A model generated the notes under the pieces. That model was given only the letters and a program-made list of their open reading frames with translations. It searched no databases and was not told the DNA's origin. Position numbers and translations under genes: made by a program. From assembly GCF_000730565.1 (NCBI RefSeq), contig NZ_BBIQ01000001.1:186001-250000 (forward strand): a stretch of 64,000 nucleotides of DNA, read 5' to 3'. Shown one piece after another: positions 57,312-64,000 of this stretch. The DNA comes from Pseudomonas fulva NBRC 16637 = DSM 17717. Lineage in GTDB: Bacteria; Pseudomonadota; Gammaproteobacteria; Pseudomonadales; Pseudomonadaceae. How positions within the stretch are numbered: position 1 is the first letter of the stretch; each line of letters begins with the position of its first letter.

Positions 57312-58142
57312 ATGACGTATCAGAACCCCTTCGGCCAGCCATTGCTGACATTCCCCGAACTCGACAAGAGCCCGCTGAGCATTCGCGCCAAGGCGCTGGT
57401 CTTCATCGACCCGCGTTCCCAGCGATTGCGCACGGAGCTGGAGCACCTGGCGCCGCTGCCGCTGCCGGTGCTGATCCGAGGCGAAACCGGCACCGGCAAG
57501 GAGTTGCTGGCCCGCCAGATTCACCGCGCCAGCGACCGCACCGGCCTGTTCGTGTCGGTCAACTGCGCCGCCATCAGCCCAACCTATGCCGATGCAGAGC
57601 TGTTCGGTTATAGCGCCGGTAGCCATGGCGGCACTGCCAGCAGCCGCGCTGGCTGGTTCGGATCGGCCAACGGCGGCACGCTTTACCTGGACGAGATCGC
57701 CGACTTGCCACAGGCCATTCAGGCCAAGCTGCTGGCAGCACTGGAAAACCGCGAAGTCACCCGCGTAGGCGCACACCAGGCGCAGCCGGTGGATGTACGA
57801 CTGGTGGCGGCCACGAGCATTGACCTGGCGCGGGTGGTGAAGGCAGGGCGCTTCAGCGAGCGGTTGTATCAATATTTGCGCGAGGGCGCCCTTGAATTGC
57901 CGCCGCTGCGCGAGCGGCCGGGGGACATCCTTGCGTTGGCGGAATACTTCGTTGGCATCTACAGCGGGCGTTTGCAGCGGCCCGTGCCGTTGATAAGCGA
58001 GGCTGCACAGAGCCTGCTCGAGCAGCATCCTTGGACCGGCAATACCCGTGAGCTGGAAAACGTCATCCACTTCGCCCTGCTGGTCAGTGATGGGCCGGAA
58101 ATCCTGCCCGAAGACCTGGACCTGCCCGACGTTCCACGCTAG
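57312..58142 (+). CDS. Sigma-54-activator-like AAA+ protein lacking GAFTGA and DNA-binding domain
   Basis: A 276-residue protein that is almost only an AAA+ domain. Walker A GETGTGKE (57-64), VNCAAISPTYADAELFGY (83-100), Walker B GGTLYLDEI (121-129), arginine-finger region LPPLRERPGDI (197-207) and sensor II WTGNTRELENV (241-251) are intact. The GAFTGA loop that contacts sigma-54 is replaced at about 102-113 by AGSHGGTASSRA, and the protein ends at LPDVPR with no helix-turn-helix. It has no N-terminal sensor domain. It probably cannot act as a normal enhancer-binding protein. It lies 61 bases after the RBBP9 gene, perhaps co-transcribed. Confidence 0.85.
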   Translation: MTYQNPFGQPLLTFPELDKSPLSIRAKALVFIDPRSQRLRTELEHLAPLPLPVLIRGETGTGKELLARQIHRASDRTGLFVSVNCAAISPTYADAELFGYSAGSHGGTASSRAGWFGSANGGTLYLDEIADLPQAIQAKLLAALENREVTRVGAHQAQPVDVRLVAATSIDLARVVKAGRFSERLYQYLREGALELPPLRERPGDILALAEYFVGIYSGRLQRPVPLISEAAQSLLEQHPWTGNTRELENVIHFALLVSDGPEILPEDLDLPDVPR

Positions 58143-58183
58143 AGGCAGCTCATAAGCAAACACGCTGGTGGCATTTTGGTTTT

Positions 58184-58222
58184 GGAATAACCAACGAAAT
58201 AAAAGATATTGTTCGGGAATAA
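58184..58222 (+). promoter_or_regulatory. Direct GGAATAA repeats upstream of metQ
   Basis: GGAATAA occurs at 58184-58190 and again at 58216-58222, 32 bases apart in an AT-rich stretch about 100 bases before metQ. The same heptamer flanks the promoter of the RBBP9 gene. Regulation by a shared sulfur-responsive factor is inferred. Confidence 0.4.
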
Positions 58223-58318
58223 AAATTATCGGTATTGTCCGCTTCACGCCCGTCATCGCATTGCGTTGGGCGCCCCATTTGCCATCTTCGATGGCTCAGA
58301 TGCAGAACAAGGATCACC

Positions 58319-59104
58319 ATGAAGAAGACCCTGCTGACCACTGCCCTGGCTGCCGCCCTGTCCTTTAGCGGCCTGGTCGCCGCCGCCGAAAAACTGGTGG
58401 TTGCCGCAACGCCGGTGCCCCATGCCGAGATCTTGGAGCTGATCAAGCCGACGTTGGCCAAAGAAGGTGTCGACTTGCAGATCAAGGTATTCACCGACTA
58501 CGTGCAACCCAACGTGCAGGTTGATCAGAAGCGTCTGGATGCCAACTACTTCCAGACCCTCCCGTACCTGCAGAGCTTCAACGAGGGCAAGGGTACGCAC
58601 CTTGAGACCGTGATCGGCGTGCATGTCGAGCCGTTTGGTGGCTACTCGAAGAAGGTCAAAAGCCTGGATGAGCTCAAGGAAGGCTCAACCGTTGCCATTC
58701 CTAACGAGGGCAGCAACAGCGGCCGCGCACTGCTGCTCTTGCAGAAGGCGGGGCTGATCACCCTCAAGGACCCGAAGAACGCCCTGGCCACCCCGAAAGA
58801 CATCGCCGAGAACCCGAAAAACCTGAAGTTTCGCGAGCTGGAGTCGGCCATGTTGCCGCGCGTGCTGGATCAGGTCGACCTGGACATGATCAATACCAAC
58901 TACGCGCTGGAAGCCGGCCTGAATCCTGCCAAGGATGCCTTGGTCATCGAAGGCAGCGACTCGCCTTACGTCAACTTCCTCGTGGCGCGTCCTGACAACA
59001 AGGACAGCGATGCCATTCAGAAGCTGGCCAAAGCCTTGACCAGCCCTGAAGTGAAGGCATTCATCGCCAAGAAATACCAAGGTGCCGTGCTGCCTGCATT
59101 CTGA
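58319..59104 (+). CDS. metQ: MetQ/NlpA family ABC transporter binding protein
   Basis: A 261-residue periplasmic binding protein of the lipoprotein-9 (MetQ) family, usually binding methionine. The signal peptide (TTALAAALSFSGLVAAAE) lacks a lipobox cysteine, so it is likely soluble. The mature part has VVAATPVPHAEILELIKP, VDQKRLDANYFQTLPYL and VAIPNEGSNSGRALLLLQKAG, all family-typical. AAGGA precedes the ATG at 58319. No metN or metI accompanies it; with the nearby sulfur genes it may scavenge a sulfur compound under starvation. Confidence 0.88.
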   Translation: MKKTLLTTALAAALSFSGLVAAAEKLVVAATPVPHAEILELIKPTLAKEGVDLQIKVFTDYVQPNVQVDQKRLDANYFQTLPYLQSFNEGKGTHLETVIGVHVEPFGGYSKKVKSLDELKEGSTVAIPNEGSNSGRALLLLQKAGLITLKDPKNALATPKDIAENPKNLKFRELESAMLPRVLDQVDLDMINTNYALEAGLNPAKDALVIEGSDSPYVNFLVARPDNKDSDAIQKLAKALTSPEVKAFIAKKYQGAVLPAF

Positions 59105-59154
59105 TGCACCGGCTGCCTTCGGGTCGTTTCCAATCGCGACCTGAGGGCGTCTCC

Positions 59155-59183
59155 ACCTGAGCCCAACCCTATTGGGCTCAGGT
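59155..59183 (+). terminator. Hairpin after metQ
   Basis: ACCTGAGCCCAA (59155-59166), loop CCCTA, TTGGGCTCAGGT (59172-59183): a perfect 12-bp stem 51 bases after metQ. It lies between convergent genes and lacks a T tract. Confidence 0.7.
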
Positions 59184-59230
59184 TACCGCGTTGCAAGAAT
59201 GGTCAGCTGCTTGAAACAGGCCAGCAGGCT

Positions 59231-60049
59231 TCAGCAGTGTCGCGGTAGCCAATTCAAGAGAAACTGGTTCACCACCTCAGGGTTTTCCAGGCACGAGATA
59301 TGCCCCGCAACGGGGATCTGAGCGGCCAGGCAATTGATGATCTGCGCCATCTCGTTGGCTTCAGCCGGTGGCCTGGGGATGTCCTGGTCGCCACACACCA
59401 CGATGGTTCGTTCGCTACAAAGGCCCCCTAATTGCGCCAGTGCGTCCGGTCGGCCGAATATGATGCGGCCCATTGGGTCATAGCTGTCGCGGATAGTGTT
59501 GGCGGACGTGGCCTTCAATGTTGCTCGAAACCGTTCACGCAGTGCTGGCACTGTATGGCCGCCGGGATGAAAGAAGATGGGTACGATGACGTCCAGCAGC
59601 TCATCGTCGAACGCACCTGCGGCAGACGCAGCATCCAACAAGGCGAAATACTTGCGTTTGGTGGCGTCCGGCTCTGCGCCCAGGTAGGTATCCATCAGCA
59701 CCAGGCGGTCAACCCGCTCGGGATGCTCGGCGGCCAGCAGTGCCCCCCACATCCCCCCGACCGATAGCCCCACCAGGTGGCAGCGTTCAATCCCCAGCTT
59801 GTCGAGCAATTGAATGTGCTGACGCGCCAGATCAGAGGTGGTTCTGGTCGTAACCGGCGGAGCATCGGAGTCGCCGTGCCCCCAGAGCTCTGGAATGATG
59901 ACTCGAAAATGCCGGGACAGCGCGTCGAGCTGCTCACTCCACATGTCAGCTGACCACAAATAGCTGTGGCCAAGGAGCACTGGAAAACCTTGGCCCTGGT
60001 CGATGTAGCTCAGCCGTGCGCCATCGATTTCCATGAATCTTTTATGCAT
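59231..60049 (-). CDS. Alpha/beta hydrolase
   Basis: A 272-residue alpha/beta-hydrolase-fold protein. The oxyanion-side HG-like motif reads VLLGHSYLWSADMW (24-37), the nucleophile is S96 in LVGLSVGGMWGAL, and the histidine is likely in IPVAGHISCLENPEVV near the C-terminus. It resembles haloperoxidase/esterase-type hydrolases; the substrate is unknown. Single gene, convergent with metQ. Its start (60049) abuts a tiny divergent open frame. Confidence 0.88.
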   Translation of the reverse strand: MHKRFMEIDGARLSYIDQGQGFPVLLGHSYLWSADMWSEQLDALSRHFRVIIPELWGHGDSDAPPVTTRTTSDLARQHIQLLDKLGIERCHLVGLSVGGMWGALLAAEHPERVDRLVLMDTYLGAEPDATKRKYFALLDAASAAGAFDDELLDVIVPIFFHPGGHTVPALRERFRATLKATSANTIRDSYDPMGRIIFGRPDALAQLGGLCSERTIVVCGDQDIPRPPAEANEMAQIINCLAAQIPVAGHISCLENPEVVNQFLLNWLPRHC

Positions 60050-60151
60050 AGGTCATTTCTCTTGAGAAAAAATGCATGCAGTAAGCGCGTAGGCCTGCTC
60101 GTTACATGCGCTTGTCTGATTAGTGGATGCACACCAGAACGTATCCTTTAG
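60044..60151 (+). CDS. Possible very small lipoprotein (35 residues)
   Basis: An open frame with ATG at 60044 (or TTG at 60062) encodes a basic start, a hydrophobic run VGLLVTCACLISGC and only six residues after the cysteine (TPERIL). The LISGC sequence is a good lipobox, so the product would be a short acylated peptide like a lysis/release-type lipoprotein. No convincing ribosome site is present and it overlaps the start of the divergent hydrolase by 6 bases. It may be chance or a decayed gene. Confidence 0.3.
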   Translation: MHRSFLLRKNACSKRVGLLVTCACLISGCTPERIL

Positions 60152-60299
60152 CAAACGCGTTGCCATCGGCGGGTTCTGATAGCGCGCTGCACAGCCGCTG
60201 CGGGGTTGAGCAGCACGCCGTTTTCATGCGACGCGTTGGGAAGTCTGGTTCATCGTGAGGTCTGACGATCAGTAGCATAACGAGCCGCCAGGAGTTTCC

Positions 60300-60866
60300 A
60301 TGTCCAAAAGCGAAAAACAGAAAATGCTGACAGGCGAGCTGTATCACGCCACGTGCCCCGAGTTGCAAGCCGAACAGGCGGCCAACAAACACTGGATGCA
60401 CCGCTACAACAACAGCGTGGAGCTGACGGCCCAGGCGCGGCATGCATTGCTGGCAGGGCACCTCGGCCATGCGGGTGAGGGTGTGGTGCTGCGTGCCCCT
60501 TTCTATTGCGACTATGGATACAACATCAGCGTGGGCCGCAATACGTTCATGAACTTCAATTGCGTGATCCTTGACGTGCTGCCTGTGCACATCGGCGAGG
60601 ACTGCCAGATCGGCCCCAATGTGCAGATCTACACGGCCGACCACCCGCTCGACCCGCAGCTGCGGCGCACGGGCCTTGAGAGTGGGCGGCCGGTCAGCAT
60701 TGGCAATAACGTGTGGATTGGTGGCGGTGCCATCATTCTTCCAGGGGTGTGCATCGGTGATGATGCAGTGGTCGGCGCAGGCAGTGTCGTTACCCGGGAT
60801 GTTCCGGCAGGGGCGACGGTGGTGGGCAACCCTGCTCGCATACATCAGTCTGCCCAGGGGCAGTAA
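60300..60866 (+). CDS. maa: Maltose/galactoside O-acetyltransferase family protein
   Basis: A 188-residue left-handed beta-helix (hexapeptide repeat) acetyltransferase of the Maa/LacA/NodL group. N-terminal helices include KMLTGELYHATCPELQAEQA; repeats run about 70-175 with DYGYNISVGRNTFMNFNCVI, the active-site histidine in ADHPLDP and the C-terminal VVAGSVVTRDVP-like loop (GAGSVVTRDVPAG). It transfers acetyl from acetyl-CoA to a sugar. CAGGAG precedes the ATG. It overlaps the following convergent gene by 22 bases. The sugar acceptor is not known. Confidence 0.9.
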   Translation: MSKSEKQKMLTGELYHATCPELQAEQAANKHWMHRYNNSVELTAQARHALLAGHLGHAGEGVVLRAPFYCDYGYNISVGRNTFMNFNCVILDVLPVHIGEDCQIGPNVQIYTADHPLDPQLRRTGLESGRPVSIGNNVWIGGGAIILPGVCIGDDAVVGAGSVVTRDVPAGATVVGNPARIHQSAQGQ

Positions 60867-61414
60867 CAGCCGATCGCCAGGGTGTTGGAGGCGCTGACAG
60901 GGCGGCCGTCGAGCAGCGCGGTGAGTATGGGCTCGATGAAGCTGTTGGCAGCGTTGCATACCGCGCCTTCGCTGTACGGGCCGAAGTAGGCCAGGTGCCC
61001 TTGGCGATCCCAGATGGCTACCGCGGGCGACGCTGGCATATGTTCACTGCCAGGCAGGTTGCTTAGTGGTTCCAGCGCAGCAAGGTCGTCCGGCAGATAG
61101 CCCCGTGTGCCGGGTTTGTGCAAGACATGAAAGCTGACGCCCCGGTTCGTGAACTGCTTCATCAGGTCGGCCAGGTGCTGTTGGTTGCCAACGTTACACG
61201 GGCAGGTTGGGTCCCAGAAATGCACGACCCGCACGGGTCCGGGGCCGGCCAGTTCGGTAGGTAGCTGTAAGTGCGAGCCGTCGAACAACGTGGCCTGGTT
61301 GTCGAACGGGCGTAAATAGCGGACCTGGAAGGTCGTGTACGCCTGCCAGATGATGACCGTCCCGGCCACGACGCCGAGCATCATGCTCAGCCATTTGAGA
61401 GTTCGCAGGTTCAT
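60845..61414 (-). CDS. Membrane-anchored thioredoxin-fold protein with CxC motif
   Basis: A 189-residue protein with one N-terminal membrane span (about 8-24) and a periplasmic thioredoxin-like domain. The active-site region reads VVHFWDPTCPCNVGNQQHL, with C71 and C73 in a CPC rather than CxxC arrangement; PASPAVAIWDRQGHLAYFGP matches the cis-proline strand. Two further cysteines are at the end (AIGCYCPWAD). It fits the DUF6436-type family of gamma-proteobacteria, of unknown partner. It overlaps maa tail to tail. Confidence 0.85.
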   Translation of the reverse strand: MNLRTLKWLSMMLGVVAGTVIIWQAYTTFQVRYLRPFDNQATLFDGSHLQLPTELAGPGPVRVVHFWDPTCPCNVGNQQHLADLMKQFTNRGVSFHVLHKPGTRGYLPDDLAALEPLSNLPGSEHMPASPAVAIWDRQGHLAYFGPYSEGAVCNAANSFIEPILTALLDGRPVSASNTLAIGCYCPWAD

Positions 61415-61537
61415 GAAAGGCCGATTGCTGCTCCCACGGGCAGTGGGAGGTGGGTTGCTGGTACGGCCAGCTTGCCACGGCGCGTCGATGAGCTGAATAT
61501 CTCAGGTCAATACTTGCTTCACGCCGGACCCACCAAA

Positions 61538-62464
61538 ATGCCTGCAAGCTTCCATCCAGACCTCCTGCGCACAAGCCTGGCCCCGCTGAATGCGCGTAAG
61601 CCGCTGTGCACCCATGCGAAGGCCTACCAACGCTTCTATGGGCTCGATCTGCCTGTCCACAGCTGGCTTGGGCAGTTTGCGGTTGCCGGATTCGAGGTGG
61701 TTGCGCAGGTGTGGTGTCCACAGCAGCCCAAGGCTACCTTGCTGCTGTTGCACGGGTACTACGACCACATGGGCTTGTACAGGCATCTGGTGGCATGGGC
61801 ATTGAAGCGCGGTTATGCCGTTGTCAGCTGCGATTTACCCGGCCACGGCCTGTCTAGCGGCGAACGCGCCAGCATCGATGATTTCGCGATCTACCAGCAG
61901 GTACTTGAGTGCCTGTTCGAACAGACGCGCAGCTTGCAGCTGCCTCATCCATGGCACCTGTGCGGGCAGAGCACAGGTGGGGCCATTGCCGTGGATCACC
62001 TGCTGCACAACCCACAGACAAGCCCCATCGATGGGCAGGTATTGCTGCTTGCCCCATTGGTACGCCCCTGTGCCTGGCGCTGGTCGAAGCTCAGCTATCA
62101 CGTGTTGCGCCACTTCGTGAACGGCATCGAGCGGCGTTTCACCGAAAACAGCACAGACCCTGCGTTTCTACCGTTTCTTGAAGCTGATCCGCTTCAGCCC
62201 AGGCGATTACCAACGGCATGGGTTGGCGCACTGATCGATTGGATCACACGCATCGAGGCGGCGCCCGTCAGTACCCGGCAGCCCTTGATTGTGCAAGGAG
62301 AGGCCGATGGCACGGTTGACTGGCCTTACAACCTTCAGGTGCTGAGGGCTAAGTTCGCGCAGCCGCAGGTCATGATGCTACCCGGGGCCCGACATCATCT
62401 TGCCAACGAACTGCCTGCCATTCGACAGCGCTATTTCGACTTCATCGACCAGCACTTGGGTTGA
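61538..62464 (+). CDS. Alpha/beta hydrolase (lysophospholipase / S33-like)
   Basis: A 308-residue monoacylglycerol-lipase/lysophospholipase-type hydrolase. LLLLHGYYDHMGLYRHL gives the oxyanion motif, SCDLPGHGLSSGERASIDDF the conserved loop, and LCGQSTGGAIAVDHLL the nucleophile serine; the histidine is in LPGARHHLANEL. The ATG at 61538 is chosen over an upstream TTG (61472). Substrate unknown. It is convergent with the DUF2059 gene, with stop codons directly adjacent (62464/62465). Confidence 0.88.
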   Translation: MPASFHPDLLRTSLAPLNARKPLCTHAKAYQRFYGLDLPVHSWLGQFAVAGFEVVAQVWCPQQPKATLLLLHGYYDHMGLYRHLVAWALKRGYAVVSCDLPGHGLSSGERASIDDFAIYQQVLECLFEQTRSLQLPHPWHLCGQSTGGAIAVDHLLHNPQTSPIDGQVLLLAPLVRPCAWRWSKLSYHVLRHFVNGIERRFTENSTDPAFLPFLEADPLQPRRLPTAWVGALIDWITRIEAAPVSTRQPLIVQGEADGTVDWPYNLQVLRAKFAQPQVMMLPGARHHLANELPAIRQRYFDFIDQHLG

Positions 62465-63217
62465 TCAATTCAGCTCGCCGGTACTTTGGCCAACCGCCAG
62501 GCCGGCGCGAATGGCTGCCAGCGCAGCTCGATAGTAGGCTTTGCCGTCGTTGGATTCGGCAAAGGTTGCAAACGCTTCGAGTTCTGCGTCCGTGAGGTCA
62601 CGGTATACATACAGCAGGGTGTTGTTCAGGTCCTGGCCGATCTGCTTCATAAGGCGTTGGCGCTGGCCGTCGAGCAGACCTTGGGCCTGCCCACCGCCCA
62701 ACAACCCCGGAATCATCGAGCTCAGGCTGTCGGCAGCCATGCCGGCAATGGCAAGGCTCACCTCGGCCCCTGCCTCACGGGCGGGTAGCGCCTGGGCCAG
62801 GTGCCCAATGATCAGCATGCGATCATCGCTGGCCTGAATCTTCGGGAGCCCATCGGCGTTCTTGGCCAACTCATCCTTGCGGGTAGCCCGCAATTCGGCC
62901 GCGACGATCTTGCGCCCTAGCGGCGACTGGAAAAAGGCCAGCGCCGGTGATGGATTGGGCAGTGCCGAGCGCAGTTGCGCCAGTGCACGGCGGTCCACGG
63001 CCTGGGCCTGGAAGCGCTGGTTGCTGTTGCTCACCAGCGCCTGGTAAACGGCAGGTGGCAAGCTGTTGCGGTAGCGCTGCTGGGCGGCGTTCAAGGCGTC
63101 GGTGAAATGGGCGCGTTGCTCGGGCCAGCCAGCGGTCTTGTACAGCTGATCCAGGCTATCTGCCCAGACAGGCAACGTGCAGCTCATCAGCAGAATCAGG
63201 GAAAACAGACGGCGCAT
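62465..63217 (-). CDS. DUF2059 family exported protein
   Basis: A 250-residue protein with signal peptide (LFSLILLMSCTLPVWADS, cut near 19) and a helical body. The C-terminal part about 170-235 (LNNTLLYVYRDLTDAELEAF, then ESNDGKAYYRAALAAI) carries the DUF2059 pattern; an earlier stretch FFQSPLGRKIVAAELRA repeats a related motif. Function unknown; probably periplasmic. Divergent from the 2OG-Fe(II) oxygenase gene. Confidence 0.85.
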   Translation of the reverse strand: MRRLFSLILLMSCTLPVWADSLDQLYKTAGWPEQRAHFTDALNAAQQRYRNSLPPAVYQALVSNSNQRFQAQAVDRRALAQLRSALPNPSPALAFFQSPLGRKIVAAELRATRKDELAKNADGLPKIQASDDRMLIIGHLAQALPAREAGAEVSLAIAGMAADSLSSMIPGLLGGGQAQGLLDGQRQRLMKQIGQDLNNTLLYVYRDLTDAELEAFATFAESNDGKAYYRAALAAIRAGLAVGQSTGELN

Positions 63218-63337
63218 TCAGGACTCCTGTCGGCAGAGGGCTATTGTCTGTGGGGCAGCGCCGGTTTGTCGAGATATCCACGCGCTTCTCAGCCAAGTGG
63301 CGCTGTGCGCCGACGGGGCGAATGGATATGATGCGCC

Positions 63338-63961
63338 ATGCACATTTCCCCCCAACACCCAATGCTTGCGGCCGTCGTCGACGATTTGGCCACCCATGGC
63401 TGGTCCCAGCAGGCACTGTTTCTGCCGGCGGACCTGGTCGGCGCGCTGGCAAACGAATGCCGACGCCGTTATGCCGAAGGGGAGCTCAACCCCGCAGGGA
63501 TTGGACGGGGGCCTTCCCAAGAGGTGCGCGAGGCCATCCGTGGGGATCAGATCCAGTGGATCGATCCAGGCCAGGCGCACGCCTGCGACCAGTACCTGGC
63601 AGCCATGGACCAACTGCGCCTGGCAATCAACCAAGGGCTCTTCCTGGGCCTGGAAGACTTCGAATGCCACTTTGCGCTTTACCCACCCGGCGCTTTCTAC
63701 AAACGGCATTTTGACCGTTTTCGCGATGACGACCGGCGCATGGTTTCGGCCGTGTTCTACCTGAACGATGACTGGACGCCCGCAGACGGTGGACAGTTGC
63801 GCATGTTCCTGGCCGATGGGGTGGAGCACGATGTTCAGCCCGTCGCGGGGTGCCTGGTGGTCTTCCTGTCCGGCGAAGTCCCTCATGAGGTGCTGCCGGC
63901 CGGTCGCGAGCGCCTGTCATTGACTGGCTGGTTCAGGCGCCGTGGCAATGATCCCTTCTGA
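63338..63961 (+). CDS. 2OG-Fe(II) oxygenase (prolyl-4-hydroxylase-like)
   Basis: A 207-residue 2-oxoglutarate- and iron-dependent oxygenase of the P4Hc/SM-20-like group. The iron ligands are H124 and D126 (YKRHFDRFRDD) and H183 (GEVPHEVLPAG), with R192 as the 2-oxoglutarate anchor. Preceding residues FALYPPGAFYKRH and MVSAVFYLNDDW are family-typical. In pseudomonads homologues hydroxylate proteins such as EF-Tu (published for P. putida PPHD); that is a likely but unproven role here. The gene is complete; 39 bases remain in the window with no feature seen. Confidence 0.9.
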   Translation: MHISPQHPMLAAVVDDLATHGWSQQALFLPADLVGALANECRRRYAEGELNPAGIGRGPSQEVREAIRGDQIQWIDPGQAHACDQYLAAMDQLRLAINQGLFLGLEDFECHFALYPPGAFYKRHFDRFRDDDRRMVSAVFYLNDDWTPADGGQLRMFLADGVEHDVQPVAGCLVVFLSGEVPHEVLPAGRERLSLTGWFRRRGNDPF

Positions 63962-64000
63962 GCGGGCGAGCATGCTGATCAGCACCTGCCACGGTTGACT

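Overview
The window is chromosomal DNA from a fluorescent pseudomonad, most likely of the Pseudomonas putida group. This rests on gene order (rnk-cyaA ... ppk/ppx-trxA-rho-ubiD ... zapA-6S RNA-fthC ... argE-argA-spu cluster-oscA-sbp-cysTWA), on the protein sequences and on the GC-rich codon use; the species is inferred, not proven. Nearly everything is ordinary core genome. I saw no insertion sequence, phage, integron, CRISPR array, tRNA or rRNA.

Left part (1-23.5 kb): the 3' end of rnk; cyaA; a DUF188 protein; elbB; a DedA protein; ppk and ppx as convergent, overlapping polyphosphate genes; trxA with a clear terminator; rho; ubiD with a flavin/iron-sulfur reductase; a ChaC-type gamma-glutamylcyclotransferase; a quinone reductase; a FliL-like exported protein; an EVE protein; a 50-residue membrane protein; and the zapA - 6S RNA - fthC division/folate block. 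Opposite that block lies the ygfB-pepP-ubiH-thioesterase-ubiI operon for ubiquinone synthesis.

Middle (23.5-36.7 kb): a ferric-iron binding protein and permease with no ATPase gene; gcvT-gcvH; a DUF2388 protein; an isolated GspE/PulE-type ATPase; a small ACT-like protein divergent from an Lrp/AsnC regulator; a CYTH-CHAD protein; argE; argA; and the first of two gamma-glutamyl-polyamine synthetases.

Right part (37-64 kb): the polyamine cluster spuB-spuC-spuDEFGH (gamma-glutamylation, transamination and ABC uptake of putrescine/spermidine); an isolated, AT-richer Rhs-core gene; a tripartite-type RND pump with two lipoprotein adaptors and no outer-membrane channel; a sulfur island (oscA, sbp-cysTWA, an RBBP9-type hydrolase, an atypical AAA+ protein and a MetQ-like binding protein); then hydrolases, an acetyltransferase, a CxC thioredoxin-fold protein, a DUF2059 protein and a 2OG-Fe(II) oxygenase.

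A theme across the window is nutrient uptake. Each of the five ABC solute-binding-protein genes (fbpA, spuD, spuE, sbp, metQ) is followed by a strong perfect hairpin without a U tract, which suggests a shared way of making binding protein in excess over permease and ATPase. The least conventional loci are the Rhs-core gene with PPxY-like motifs, the AAA+ protein lacking both GAFTGA and a DNA-binding domain, the Lrp/ACT-like pair with a palindromic operator, and the orphan PulE-like ATPase.
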